64,000 nt of DNA from Paratinospora sagittata. Lineage: Eukaryota > Streptophyta > Magnoliopsida > Ranunculales > Menispermaceae. The position numbers and the translations under genes are program-made. The stretch spans positions 39,758,198-39,822,197 of the forward strand of contig CM069592.1 in the NCBI GenBank assembly GCA_035771175.1. The letters are read 5' to 3'. The notes beneath the pieces were generated by a model that was not told the origin of the DNA, made no database searches, and saw nothing but the letters and a program-made list of their open reading frames with translations. Of the stretch, positions 1 through 11,219 are shown in pieces; the stretch's first letter is position 1; each line of letters begins with the position of its first letter.

Positions 1-480
1 GCATGAATCATATATTTTCTTAATGCATTTCAATTTACCAATGTTATTTCAAGTAACATACATGTTTTACATAAGTGCATATGTGGAGATTTTTGTGAAA
101 AGTATTCACTGAGCTAGTTGAGCTCATTCCATTTTCCCTTATATTTTTCAGGATCAGATCGTAAAGGAAAGGGCAAGGCTTAGAGTTGGTGTAGCTTGCC
201 TTACTTCTTGTTGATGTGAGTTTTGATTTGTACATAAGGAAAATAGTAGAAGATATTTGTGTTTTGTTTTGTTAGTGTATAATTATCACAGATACTATGA
301 TATATAACATATAGTTCGTGAGAAAATTTTGATATGTATATGCTAGATGGAATAATAATAAACGAATATTTTGAAGTTCCATATTTATAGCAAGGATAGT
401 CGAATCTTGTGGATTGGGTCGATGACCTCATATTCTGGATGATGATACCAGATCTCGGTATTTAATTCAACTATCCTGAT
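1..480. other. AT-rich non-coding stretch
   Basis: No open frame here resembles a known protein and I see no RNA gene. The short frames on the minus strand have no recognisable composition or motif. Confidence 0.5.
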
Positions 481-598
481 CATATACATATTATGTTTTT
501 CGAGTATAGGCTTATCAGTGCCTCAGGTTTGTCGGGTTGTGACATTCTCTGAGGTATTGTGCCGGTCGTGGCGTCACCCGGGAAGGGGTCGCGACAGA
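481..598 (-). mobile_element. Possible LTR-retrotransposon end fragment
   Basis: Read on the minus strand from about 598, the sequence begins TGTCGCGACCCC and continues with GC-rich, direct-repeat-like text. This resembles the start of plant Ty3-type LTRs. It abuts the LINE remnant abruptly, so the LINE frame is read through into unrelated residues. No second LTR, primer site or target duplication was found, so the call rests on the terminal pattern only. Confidence 0.3.
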
Positions 599-1318
599 TG
601 GCAAATTTTTCTAGGTTGATTAGCTGACCCGAGGCTAGAGCATAATCATGAAGGATGTCTTTGAGTTCTTTACATTCATTTATGGATGCTTTGACAAAAA
701 CCATGCTATCATCTGCAAAAAATAAGTAGGATATGGAAGGGCTCCTTCTAGACAGTTGTAACCCTATAATTCTATGCTCTCGTTCTGCGGCTAACAGTGC
801 AGCTGATAATCCCTCTGAGCATATAAGGAACATGTATAGTGAAAGCGAATATCCCTGTCAAAGGCCTCTCTGTGGGGAGATGGTCCCACAAGTAGTGCCA
901 TTGATCTTCACCGAATAAGAGACAGTCGAGATACATCTCATGGTAAGGTTGATCCAAGTCGAGCAAAATCCAAGGGCTTCCATCATTGCTTCCAAAAAAG
1001 GCCACTCCACACGATCATATGCTTTACTCATATCCAACTTTATTGCAGTATGTTGGCGTCCCGATCAATTTCGGTCTCGCATTGTGTGGATGCACTCAAA
1101 ACAAATTAATACGTTGTCTGTGATAAGACCCCCGAAACAAATGCACTTTGATTCTCCAAAATGATATGTGGCATAATCAGTCGTAATCGATTAGTTATTG
1201 CTTTGGATATAATTTTGTAAATAACATTGCATAGACTAATAGGGTGGAATTCAGTTACGTGTTTGGGAGATTGTACTTTTGGGATCAAAGCAATGATGGT
1301 ATTGTTTGTATTTGTCAC
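599..1318 (-). mobile_element. Degenerate non-LTR retrotransposon (LINE) reverse transcriptase fragment
   Basis: The minus strand carries the fingers and palm of an L1-type plant LINE reverse transcriptase. Near 1290-1110 it reads IALIPK, then FHPISLCNVIYKIISKAITNRL; further on, around 720-700, is YLFFADDSMVF with the catalytic FADD signature, followed by a region rich in CKELKDIL and SGQLINLEK. Between these blocks the domain is broken by frame changes and stops, so it cannot make an active enzyme. Neither the N-terminal endonuclease nor the C-terminal zinc-binding region is visible. It is an old truncated copy. Confidence 0.85.
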
Positions 1319-2116
1319 CCGTTGTTTAGGATCTCTAGGCAGAAACCTCTAATAAAAAATGATAAAAAATTATTTTCTAAATTTTATCTTTTTGAATTGT
1401 ATTCTTGTTTCTGGATTGTGAACCAAACAAGACCTAACTAATTCGACCCATGATTCTTGTTATAAAATGAACTGATAATAATCACATTTGATGTACATAT
1501 ATCATCATAAAACCATATCTTTTATTTTGTGATAATTATAATTTAGGTTATATTAATGTATAACATATTGGGCATTCATTTTTTATTTTTTATTTTGTTA
1601 AGGGAATATCCTAATTAAGAGCATCTGATACCTTCCTTGTCACGACCTTATTCCTAATATTTTAGAAGGTTCTTGAAAGTAGATACCAATAATAAACCAT
1701 ATCCAAGATAAGGTTATCCTTTAAAAATAAAAATGAAAAATTATGATATTAAAAGGTATAAAGCATATCCCAATATTTTGTGCCATTTGTTGGAAAATAC
1801 CAAATGGTATTTGCCTCGTCTTATTAGCTTCTAATCATTGTAGCATATGTGGGAAAGCACATTATTTTTTATAGCACTAGAAATTTATTAGCAATCTCAT
1901 GTGCCATATATGGCTTATTCTTATTGTTTTTTTTTTTTTTAATCAACTTAAATTTTTTAAATTGTGCCAATTTATAGCATACAGTGGTTTGTTTTTAAAT
2001 AAGAATGGTCAAAGTCAAAGTGCCTTTAATTTTTTGTGTTCTTCTTTTGGGGTAGCAAAGAGGAGTTGAAATTAATGAAAGAGCTCCAATAAGGTGCAAG
2101 TGCTGTAAATCATCAA

Positions 2117-2163
<47 letters not shown>

Positions 2164-2862
2164 TTTCTGAATTAATTATTAATGGTCGGTCTAAATCTTA
2201 TTCCAAGTCAAGATTTATGTTATAAATCATATATTAATAATAAAAAATTGTATTCTTTGTATACTAATCTTCCCCCCACCCACCCTCTACAGGAAAAAAA
2301 AAAAAACCCTTTTGGTGCATTTATATTTATATTTATATTTTGATCAAATTAAACTTTGTTTGTAGTTTTGTTTTTTTTTTTAAATAACAACTGTATTATA
2401 TCATTAAGGAGACTTAAACTTGGAACCGCATATAGAAAAGGTGAAAAAATATCAAACCACTCCAACCATGATAATTGGATTTAGATATTAATATGATAGG
2501 AAACTACTTAATTTATTTAATTAACCCAACCTCACTTCCTCCACTGCTAAAGCCAATTAATTACTTAATCTTTCTGATCAAGCATTGGTTGAACCGACAT
2601 TTAAATAATTCCATTAACCTATTAGGTGAAAGGAGAACAAAACAAACCACCCTAATGCTTGATCATTGCAGAGAATAAATTTAGCCCATTTGGCTTGTTC
2701 TGTAATACAGATCATAAACAGCCAAATCCCTTTTTTTTTCTTAATATTTTTTACTCTCCTTTTAATAAAACACTGGCATTTTCATTTTTTATATACTGAG
2801 ATTTACCTTGTTATAAGACAAATATATTATGTTTTTAGAGAAATTGTCATTACTCATATGAG
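1319..2862. other. AT-rich intergenic DNA
   Basis: No gene recognised. The stretch holds poly-A and poly-T runs, a TA microsatellite (listed separately) and short frames without family resemblance. Confidence 0.5.
2122..2158. repeat. (TA)n microsatellite
   Basis: About 18 uninterrupted TA units. Confidence 0.95.
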
Positions 2863-3012
2863 TTTTTTTTTTTTTTGAGGTCAAAGGTATTGGAGTACAC
2901 CTTATTAGTCTCCCGGGGCACGATCACAAATACTTTGTGAGGAGATTCGAACTCAGGGTCGTTACTCAAGAAATAACATCTAATAATAATCATGGAATTG
3001 GGGTGGCCACAC
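2863..3012 (-). mobile_element. Probable tRNA-derived SINE, minus orientation
   Basis: A 14-base poly-T run at 2863-2876 is the reversed poly-A tail. Reading the minus strand toward it, there is a clean RNA polymerase III B-box-like segment (GAGTTCGAATCTCC, near 2955-2942) and then about 70 bases of body. A tRNA-like internal promoter plus an A tail is the plant SINE plan. The A box is not clear and I could not define target-site duplications. Confidence 0.55.
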
Positions 3013-3394
3013 TTACTTTTCTATTACAGTGAAAAAAGGAAAAAGAAAGGTATTCATAAAAAGAGATAATGGAAAATTTTGTTAAGGATAAAACAAAGGA
3101 GGGCATAGAATAAAGAAGTGAATGTTCTATAAAGAGGGTGAGAGTGAAAAAAGCTTTCTAAGAATTGTTACATGGTGTAATGTAAAGGCTAGTAAAAATT
3201 TCAAAAGATAAATGCAATATATTCTTTTCCTTTTTGCAGTTGCAGATATCTCATTGGCATTAGACTCGTTAGACCAATTTTGCCACACCAACCTTGTTGC
3301 GTGGCTTCCAAGATAAATACATTTTTATAGCTTTTGTGAAAATTGAACTCTAGGGCTCAACTGAACTGGACTAGCCAAATGAGCATTGGTGCAT

Positions 3395-3976
3395 ACGTTG
3401 AAGGGCATTGAACGGGTTACGGGATCGAGTCACGAAAGTTAGTAATTTAATAAACACATAGCAGAAGGACACCTGTAAAAGCTAAAGGCTACTTTGACAT
3501 GAGTACGTGTTGGGTTAAAGCGACAAATTATCAAACTTGGCTCAAGAGAGGTTCACGCCACTGAACGGGTTATTGTTGTCTGTCTCAATCAATGTGGGGA
3601 TTAGTGAGTTTAAGAAATGGGACTGAGACCGCACAAGTTAGAACAAGTTATATTTTCTATCTACTCAAAAAAAAAAAAATCAAAACGTTGAAGGGCATTA
3701 AACGGGTCACGGGATCGAGTCACGAAAGTTAGTAGTTTAATAAACATCTAGCAGAAGGACACCTGTAAAAGCTAAAGGCTACTTTGACGTGAGTACGTGT
3801 TGGGTTAAAGCGACAAATTATCAAACTTGGCTCAAGAGAGGTTCACGCCACTGACGGGTTATTATTGTCCGTCTCAATTAATGTGGGGATTAGTGAGTTC
3901 AAGAAATGGGACTGAGACCGCACATGTTAGAACAAGTTATATTTTCTATCTACTCAAAAAAAAAAAAAAAAATCAA
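3395..3976 (+). repeat. Tandem pair of ~290-bp A-tailed retroposon-like units
   Basis: Two nearly identical units (3395-3684 and 3685-3976) start with ACGTTGAAGGGCATT and end in a poly-A run followed by TCAA. They differ by a few substitutions, one-base gaps and A-tail length. The A tail at the end of each unit, and a weak B-box-like GGGATCGAGTC 25-30 bases into each unit, suggest a SINE-type retroposon. Upstream of unit 1 (3371-3394) is A-box-like text (CTAGCCAAATGAGCATTGG) that is absent before unit 2, so the second unit looks like an internal duplication or a 5'-truncated partner. Confidence 0.75.
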
Positions 3977-5208
3977 CGAAGTCTTTTATCCAAGTTTTTT
4001 GACCCCGCCATCAAGTTTTATGTTAATAAATTAAAATCACACTGCTTTAGAACATTTAATGTATTTTGACATCAATACATTGAGAAATATGAAGAATGAC
4101 AAAATAGGCAATTCATTTGCTGTATCAAATGTACGGACCATCCTTAGATCACAAACTTTGAAAGAGCTTAAGAGACACTTCCAGATACACTTGTCAGATT
4201 TTGCAAAATCTAAGAATGTTACTAATAGTTTATGCGAAGCTTTCACTTAATAGCTATGGCTTTTGAGTTTTAACAATTTGTAAATATCAGACCTTTTTTT
4301 TTGTTAAGGTTTGAAGTTCAAGCCTCAAAGTTGTTGAGCTATTGGTTTTGTTATTGACTCTTAAATTACCATTTTCTCAAGTGTGTCTTAGGCTGACTCC
4401 AAGACCGGTCCCTCTCAAAGCCAAAAAGATTCCCACGCCTTCTAAATATTTTTAAAGATTTTAAATACATGAACGAGTCCCAAACCAAACCCTACCTGCC
4501 TATCCTCCTCAAACGGTCACTTTCCGTTTAAAATTTTAAAATCATGTAGATGACTAAGCATCTCCAATAGAAAATTTCTATTGGGTTGTTGCCATTTCAT
4601 AGTGGGCATTTAAAAATTGGTTTTTCTTTCATCTTGACTTGAACTTAAGCCAAATAAATGGTTGTAATCAAGGTACCTTGGTGAGTTTCAATGTTGAATG
4701 AGTTTGCAACTAGCCCAAGCAATATCTCATCAGATTAGAAGGATATAAGCTGTCAGAGCAAGGAGAAAAAAAAAAATTATATGGCTGGAAATATTATACA
4801 CCCAAAAGTAAATTAAACAGATTTTCTTGGAAATTCAAATCTAAGCAAACAAAAGAAATAATAATAATACACTGTTTTTGCATATGGGATTACCTGGTTT
4901 TGGTTGTGTATTTGACCAAGTATATTTTCCTTAGCATAGGCTACTGAACCTGTGAATTATAACAAGGTATGAAGTGTTTACCTGTGTTTGAGTAGCGGCG
5001 AGTTGGAACGCAGAGACTCGGGCTAGACTCAGTTTGTGGTTTCGAACCATGGTTACGGTGATGCAGTGATTTACTGTTAGAAGGTTTTCTGCTGTAGACA
5101 TTGTTGTTGTCATTGTTGGTTTACTTGTCTTCTTTTTGGGGCCCTTTTCAACTTCTTTAATACCCCCCCATATGGATACACTCAAGCAACAAGAAAAGTT
5201 TTCTTTGG
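3977..5208. other. Intergenic DNA upstream of the MOCOS-like gene
   Basis: No gene recognised. Frames of 63-69 codons occur on both strands over the same bases near 4040-4250, without any family resemblance. A minus-strand frame near 4980-5110 ends in a donor-like CAG/GTAAAC but has no recognisable partner exon. Confidence 0.4.
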
Positions 5209-5385
5209 TTTGGCTTGGTCTTCTCTTCCTCTCTTTCTCTCTCCCTCTCTACCTTTTGATTCTTCACACTTACTACTCTTTTTCCTTTCCTCTTCCTCTT
5301 GGCTTGGTCTTCTCTTCCTCCTCCTTTCTCTTCACTTTCCTCTTCTCCTTTCTCTTCGTTTTTCTAATAAGTTTTCAGATATATA
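5209..5385 (+). promoter_or_regulatory. Pyrimidine-rich leader ahead of the MOCOS-like gene
   Basis: Roughly 170 bases of CT-rich sequence (runs of CTCTTTCTCTCTCCCTCTCT type, with CTTCCTCT repeats) lie just before the first coding exon. Such tracts are common in plant core promoters and 5' leaders. A short TATATATATATA run at about 5380-5392 follows. The transcription start cannot be placed from sequence alone. Confidence 0.4.
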
Positions 5386-5434
5386 TATATATACTCAGGA
5401 CTTAATTTATGAGCAATTGAAGATTGGAGGTTGT

Positions 5435-6718
5435 ATGGGGAGAAACGCCGAAGAACAGATTTTTCTGCGTTCAGGATCCAAGGTATTTGATCAGAACACT
5501 CGACCCAGATTGATCTTTTATGTATTTTTACTTACTGATCTACAGATCAAATTTCTTCATTTATAATATTGAAATTGTCAAAATATAGGATATGGTAGAA
5601 GCCGAAGTCGAAGAATCACTCTTCAGTAAGATACCAAACTCACCACTACAAAATGGAAGACCAAGCAGTATGATTGTAAATGTAAATCCTTAGCATTTTC
5701 ATATGGTTTTACTGGTTTTGATTGGTTTTCTTCCTCATTTTTGCAACTTCTAACAAAATCTTGGTATGAACAGAAAGCACATACAGTGATCCCTGCTCAC
5801 TTGGTAGCTGAAGCCATATCGCAACTGCATGGTCTTGATCTCATCAGGTGGTCAGGCCCGATCACACCAAGCGAAATGCAATATGTTGAACAGTACGTGT
5901 TTACAAAATACCCGCAATATTCCTACGGCCTTGTTGAAGAAAGTGACAAAAATGATCTCGATAGGCTTTCTATTAACGAGGAATCCTCCGAGACTACCAC
6001 CGATAATACAAGAAAGTCGCCTCGGAGTAGCTTTAGAGAGTCTTCCTCCCCCTCCTACGGTGGAAATATACCCGATCTTGACAAAACACAACTAGAGCCT
6101 TCAAGGCTACTTGATATCCTAACCGAGAAGTCCTCCTTCCCAGGAAGCTTCATCTCAATCCCCGAAATCCAAGCTCGGAACAAAGTCTTGAAACACTGTG
6201 GATTATCTGAGGAAGACTACCTAGTTTTGTTCACTCCTACTTACAAGGTTGCCATGATGCTAGTAGGAGAAAGCTACCCTTTTTTCCGGGGCAATTTCTA
6301 CATGACTATCCTAGCCGAGGAAGTGGACTGCATAAAAGAGTTTGCAAGTTACAAGGACTCAAAGGTGATTCCAGCACCAGAAACCTGGTTAGATTTGAGG
6401 ATTAAGGGATCACAACTTAGTCAATACTTCAGAAGGAAATGTAAGCACACACCTAAAGGGCTGTTCTCTTATCCTGCTGATGTGAATGGAACCCGGTATT
6501 CCATGCATTGGGTGTCTGAGGCTCATAGGAACTCGTGGCATGTTCTTCTTGATGCAACTGGTTTGGTCGTAGGGGAAGACCGGCTGAACCTAGCACTCCA
6601 CCGGCCTGACTTTGTGCTGTGTACTCTTGATAATACACATGCTCAGCCAGAAAAGATTACCTGCCTATTGGTGAGGAGAAAATCTTTCGATGCGGCTTCA
6701 AATCAGACTCATGAATGA
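5435..6718 (+). CDS. MOCOS-like PLP-transferase-fold protein (plant-specific, function unknown)
   Basis: Three phase-0 exons join in frame to 359 residues: 5435-5482, 5589-5675 and 5774-6718, all with GT-AG junctions. Residues about 46-105 form a conserved leader with KAHTVIPAHLVAEAISQLHG and SEMQYVEQYVF, then a Ser/Glu-rich linker to about 160. The C-terminal 190 residues match the plant relatives of the molybdenum-cofactor sulfurase N-terminal (class V aminotransferase fold) domain: GLFSYPADVNGTRYSMHW, then NSWHVLLDA with the cofactor-pocket Asp, then RPDFVLCTLDN. The lysine that would bind pyridoxal phosphate in true sulfurases is not present after this Asp, so cysteine desulfurase activity is unlikely; this is inference. 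It is much shorter than MOCOS. The 3' end is duplicated about 13.7 kb downstream. Confidence 0.8.
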
Positions 6719-6901
6719 GAAGGGTTTGTTTCAGAATTGTTACATTGAGTGAGCTATAATATCTAATATCTATACTTGTATTTCACTATTCATGGGAGAA
6801 ATTGTACTAAAAAGATTGATGGAAAGAAAACTTTACCCCATCTGTTTAATCCAAGAAGCTAACAACTCGGGAGATAAAGATTTATGCCCCTTGGCTTGTC
6901 T

Positions 6902-7213
6902 TTTTTTTTTTTTTTGGTGTGGGGAGAAACAAGAATAATTTATTGATGATCAGTCCCCAAACGTGAAACCCCCAGCCAATTTGGAGCATGAGACCTGTGT
7001 ACATGCCAAGAACCGTGATGTATCCCAAACATTAGAAACGTCAGACACACTACCAATTTCCTTTGAAGAAGCTGACCACCCGTCAAGATGACACAATGAG
7101 AAGCATTCAAAGCTGCTCGATGGGGGGAACCTGTTTTCTGTAAAGGCTATCCCTTCACTTATTCCCCGCAGCTTTGGCGAAACCGCAATGGAATAAGATA
7201 TGATCCGAGGACT
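6902..7213 (-). mobile_element. 5'-truncated LINE 3' end inserted in the duplicated flank
   Basis: Copy 2 of the duplication lacks this block, which makes it a datable insertion. It starts with a poly-T run (reversed A tail) and is flanked by CTTGGCTTGTCT on both sides (6890-6901 and 7214-7225), a 12-base target-site duplication. On the minus strand the far end translates as SDHILFHCGFAKAAGN, the His/Cys tail of the zinc-binding reverse-transcriptase domain (zf-RVT) found at the C terminus of plant L1-type LINEs. Only about 310 bases were integrated. Confidence 0.8.
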
Positions 7214-7858
7214 CTTGGCTTGTCTATGAAGGTTTTCATGGTTTCAGTATTCACTTTTCCCATATCATATTTGAAACACAATATGATATGAGATAAATAA
7301 ATAAATAAAAAAAGGCTTTCCATGATGTTTTGGTATTAAGAGACCCAATCATTTTTCTCTGCCTCAATAATCAAAAAACATAACACAACATTAAGATGAA
7401 AAGGCAAAGACCATCCCATGTTTATTTACAAGGTCATGAAACTAACTATTCATGGCTCTGAAGTGAGTGGGGCTACTTTATCTTCAACACTTTCGCAATC
7501 TGCTGAGGTTTGTAAAGTTTCCAATATCAGAAGCAATACTTCATGGATTTTCTTCTGCTCTCTTAACTTCATCAGCATCAATCAAATGTTAGTACTACAA
7601 TCTGCAACTTAGAACATCTACATCAGGCAGTTAGACCCTAGAAGTTAGAAGATCAGTCTATCTAAGGTCAGAGTTAAGGTATAGCAAGTATCTGTATTAG
7701 ATACCTTGGGGATGAAAGACGACAGGTTCATACACTATCCATGTAAGAGCCACATAATAAGCACTACATGCTGCCAGCTACATAAAGGACCGTGTACAAA
7801 TGCAGTCAATTGATACATTTAGTACAAGAAGGAATTAATGATTTACAAAGGCTTTGCC

Positions 7859-8440
7859 GGGGTGTGCAAACCGAACCGAACCGAACTTAGTTCGGGTTGG
7901 GTTTTCTGAAACCGAAGCCGAACCGAACTAATACTCAAACTGAACTGAATTGGTTCGATTTGGGTTGATCGGGTTAGTTACGCCAATTTTACAGTTATAA
8001 ATCTTATATTTAACACTATTTTACCTTTTCAAAACACATTCAATACTTTGAAGAATATAATATATAGTTCTATCATTACAATTAAAACACAAAATACATT
8101 ATTACATTCAATAATAGGAATACTAAAAGAGATTGGCATGAAAATTTTCTACATGTTTTCTATTCAAAGCCTTTCTTAAGACAATTTTTTTATGTACCTA
8201 CACATCCAATTTCAAGTATCCAATAGTTAAACAAATAAAAATTAAAAGTAAGTTCAAAAGATATTTTAATATGTTCCTACATATTTAAAGCTTAAGGTTA
8301 TAGGAGAAATGACAGTATTACCCTCAAGTTCGATTCGGTTCGAGTTAAAATCGATTTTTTAATGTCTAAACCAAAAACTGAACCGACCACATCGGTTTGG
8401 TTCCATTTTTCGATTTGGTCAGTCTCGATGAACACTCCTA
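7859..8440. mobile_element. hAT-type MITE-like insertion with CCGAACCGAAC subterminal repeats
   Basis: This block is absent from copy 2 of the duplication, where the empty site reads GGCTTTGCCAGCTATATC. It begins GGGGTGTGCAAACC and ends with the reverse complement of GGAGTGTTCATC, an imperfect terminal inverted repeat. TTGCC flanks both sides (7854-7858 and 8441-8445), and the duplication may be longer but decayed. Repeated ACCGAACCGAA near one end and CGGTTTGGTT near the other are typical of plant non-autonomous hAT elements. No transposase frame is present. Confidence 0.7.
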
Positions 8441-8521
8441 TTGCCAGCTATATCACAGAGCTATGTCCACATGAATGTAGGGTACCAAAGGTTTGAGTTG
8501 AACTAGGTTCCCAATTATATT

Positions 8522-9073
8522 AACATCTTGGACACAATTTAGTATAACAATTCCCTCAATTGTGAGCCTAGTATAGAAGAAAGCATGACATGTTTTAACC
8601 CATCCACCTTGGAAACAAACCACTAAACAAGGAAGTCTTCCCAACTACCACTTGTCAGAAATGAAACAGCCTCGATTATCAGAAATATTTTTGCAATCCT
8701 GCTGTTGTTTTCCTTCACCGAAATCTTAAACTGAAATGCTTTTTATCCATAGCTCACAGAATATCAAACTTAATTACATAGAAAGTTCATTTTGATCATT
8801 TTTACTTCTCTTGACTGAATCAACTGTCCTTTCATTTCCTCACTCACAGAATAATCTTTCCAATTTTATTGTCCATCATTCTGAATTATAATTATGCAGG
8901 GCATCTTTTATTAACTTTGTTAATAATAAGACAGTATTTGATACATAGATTATTTCTTCATACAGGAACTAATACACAAGTAGTATCGTGGACAGTCTCA
9001 TCATCATCTTTCTAGCCTTCAGGTCTTAAAATTCCTTCAACAACAACTTGTGTTCCTCATATATTCTGAGCTG
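8522..9073. other. 3' flank of the DUF3527 pseudogene
   Basis: No frame of interest. It probably includes the former 3' untranslated region of the minus-strand gene that ends at 9074. Confidence 0.4.
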
Positions 9074-11219
9074 CTATACTCTACCAACTAGAGAAAGAGG
9101 TGGAAAAGGGATATAGGTTGGAGGAACATCTGGTTCTACTCGAATAGGAATCTTTGTTCTGCTATTTATAGCTGACATGAAGTCTTGTGAAACTTTGTCT
9201 TCGATCAGGTTACTCACTTCAGAAAGTTCAGCTAGCTTTGTGCAATGCAAAAATGCTGCACAGATGGAGAATGATTGTACTGATAAGATCGAAGCATTGA
9301 AACTCACAGAGCATATTCCACCCTTTGGAGTGCCCAACATGAAGGCAGGTCTTCTTTCCTGAGCTGTGCCTCCCTGTGGAGACATAAAAGGAGGACAATC
9401 AAAGTTATTAGAAAAGCATTTGCACAAAGGAGAAAGAGAAAATATACACACGAAACTCATATAAAAGAGCTAAATCGTTACCTCAAAGGAAAGGACAAAA
9501 AATGATCTGGCCAGCAAAAAGCATTGGACGAACTAGAATTGTTGCTACTTTGATCCTCACAGGCAAGAATTCTTAGATTGCAGCCCATGTCCCAACCTCC
9601 ACAATCACATGATGATCCACCCAATCTCCATGGTTGATTAAAGGTGAAGGGATTCCTTCGGCTGGCACTCCATGGACACCACTTGGCAATATAAATATTA
9701 CTCTAGTACTAGAGAGGCTTTGGCTTCTTATACAGCTCATTCTGTGGATTTTCCTTTGAGGTGCTGGAACCTTTCTCATCAGTAAAACATTCAGGAAAAC
9801 TCCGTCTCTGCAACATTTTCATAGTTGGCACTAAGCCATCCATCACTACTTAAATTTCCAGAGGTGTGTTTTGGGACCTTGACCACATTGCTGCAAGTTC
9901 ATTGCATGTTTGGAAATCCTCAATGTTCTTAAAAGCTTGTCTTTGCTCAATACCAAACAAAACAAACTCCCTTAATATATATGGATCCTTGGAGTTGTGT
10001 TTAGTTGACTCGGGGTCCTGAGAGCAAGAAACTTTCATTTGGCCAACCACTTTAGGCTCATAGTCATGATTTTTACCTTTGCTTCCTTGATTTATCCACC
10101 CTCCACTTTTCTTTTTTAAGTTTATGAAAGGAGTAGAATGTGTAAATCCAGCTGCAATCATACTTCCCTGACATACTTGTTTTTTTCATTGTAGCTACAA
10201 GAATGTTGCTATTATTGTCAACAGCAAATGGTAAAGTCTGCAGTCCATCCTTAACTGTGACTTTCAGAGGTAAGAGCTTGCCCCACCATCTCGTGCTTCT
10301 CAGCATGATGTGAACCATCGGTGCAGGTTGGGTTGGAACTTGACAAATACAAATTTCTTTTGATAGGAGTAACTTTAGAAGAATCTAATGTTTCTTCAGA
10401 TGATTTCCAGGCACCATGTGTTAACGTTGATTCATGAGAATGCCGGCGGTTGATTGCCCTGGGCTTCAATAGTGGATCCAGTAGTCTTTTCAAAGGGCTG
10501 GACCTGCCTCTGCTATTGGCCCTATTGTTTTCTCCGCCAGATTTATCCATAAACGACATATCAACTGATCCTGCAGGACCAGACTTGACAGAAACATAAG
10601 TTGGATTCAAGTGTGGCACAGCTGGTACCTTTTCATCTGACCTGAAGCAATGTTGGAATGGTCGGATAAGTTGGAGATAGGCATCTGCCTTTAGATGGCT
10701 TGGCAACATAATTGAACTCTTCTGGTATTTCATCTGAACCTGACAATGAGTGTGAGGCATCAAATACAGCTCTTCCGCCCTGAGCATCCGCAAAACTATT
10801 TGACTTCACATCTGACCTGCTGCTTTCAAAACTATATGGCAGCAGGCATGAGTGAGGAATATCAGAATAGATGGGTGGTCTCTTTTGCATAGGAAGATTA
10901 ATATGGCTGATATAATGCAAAAACGATTTCCTTTTCGTGTTTCGTGTCCTAATTGTTGTGTGATGTGCAAGGAGGGTGAATGTGCTAATCATTTGTTTGG
11001 CCAATGTGAGTGGATTTGCTTTCTATGACAAAGATGGGTGCAGGTTTGTGATGGCTCCTTCCTTCCTCCTTATAATGTTGAGGAATGTTTTGCTTCTCCT
11101 AGATTTCTTTATCAATCTAGGAAGACGTTGGAGATTGGTCCTATTGTGTCTATGGCAACACTATGGGGAGTTTGACTTGAAAGGAATAGAAGAATATTTC
11201 AAAATGAGATGAAGATGAA

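Larger units (their letters stand above)
6437..8521 (+). repeat. Segmental duplication, copy 1 (MOCOS-like 3' end and flank)
   Basis: This copy runs from AAATGTAAGCACACACC inside the last exon to CCCAATTATATT and is matched by 20152-21361. It is longer than copy 2 because it carries two extra insertions, a LINE tail (6902-7213) and a MITE-like element (7859-8440). Identity outside the insertions looks above 90 percent by eye. Confidence 0.85.

Noticed and set aside
4037..4250. Open frames of 63-69 codons on both strands over the same bases
   Set aside because: No family resemblance, no splice partners, and opposite-strand overlap is common by chance at this length.
4931..5185. Minus-strand 84-codon frame with a donor-like end near 4980
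   Set aside because: No second exon, no conserved motif; the composition fits reverse-read leader and promoter DNA.
9177..9362. Plus-strand 61-codon frame over the end of the DUF3527 pseudogene
   Set aside because: It is the antisense shadow of the conserved C-terminal coding block.
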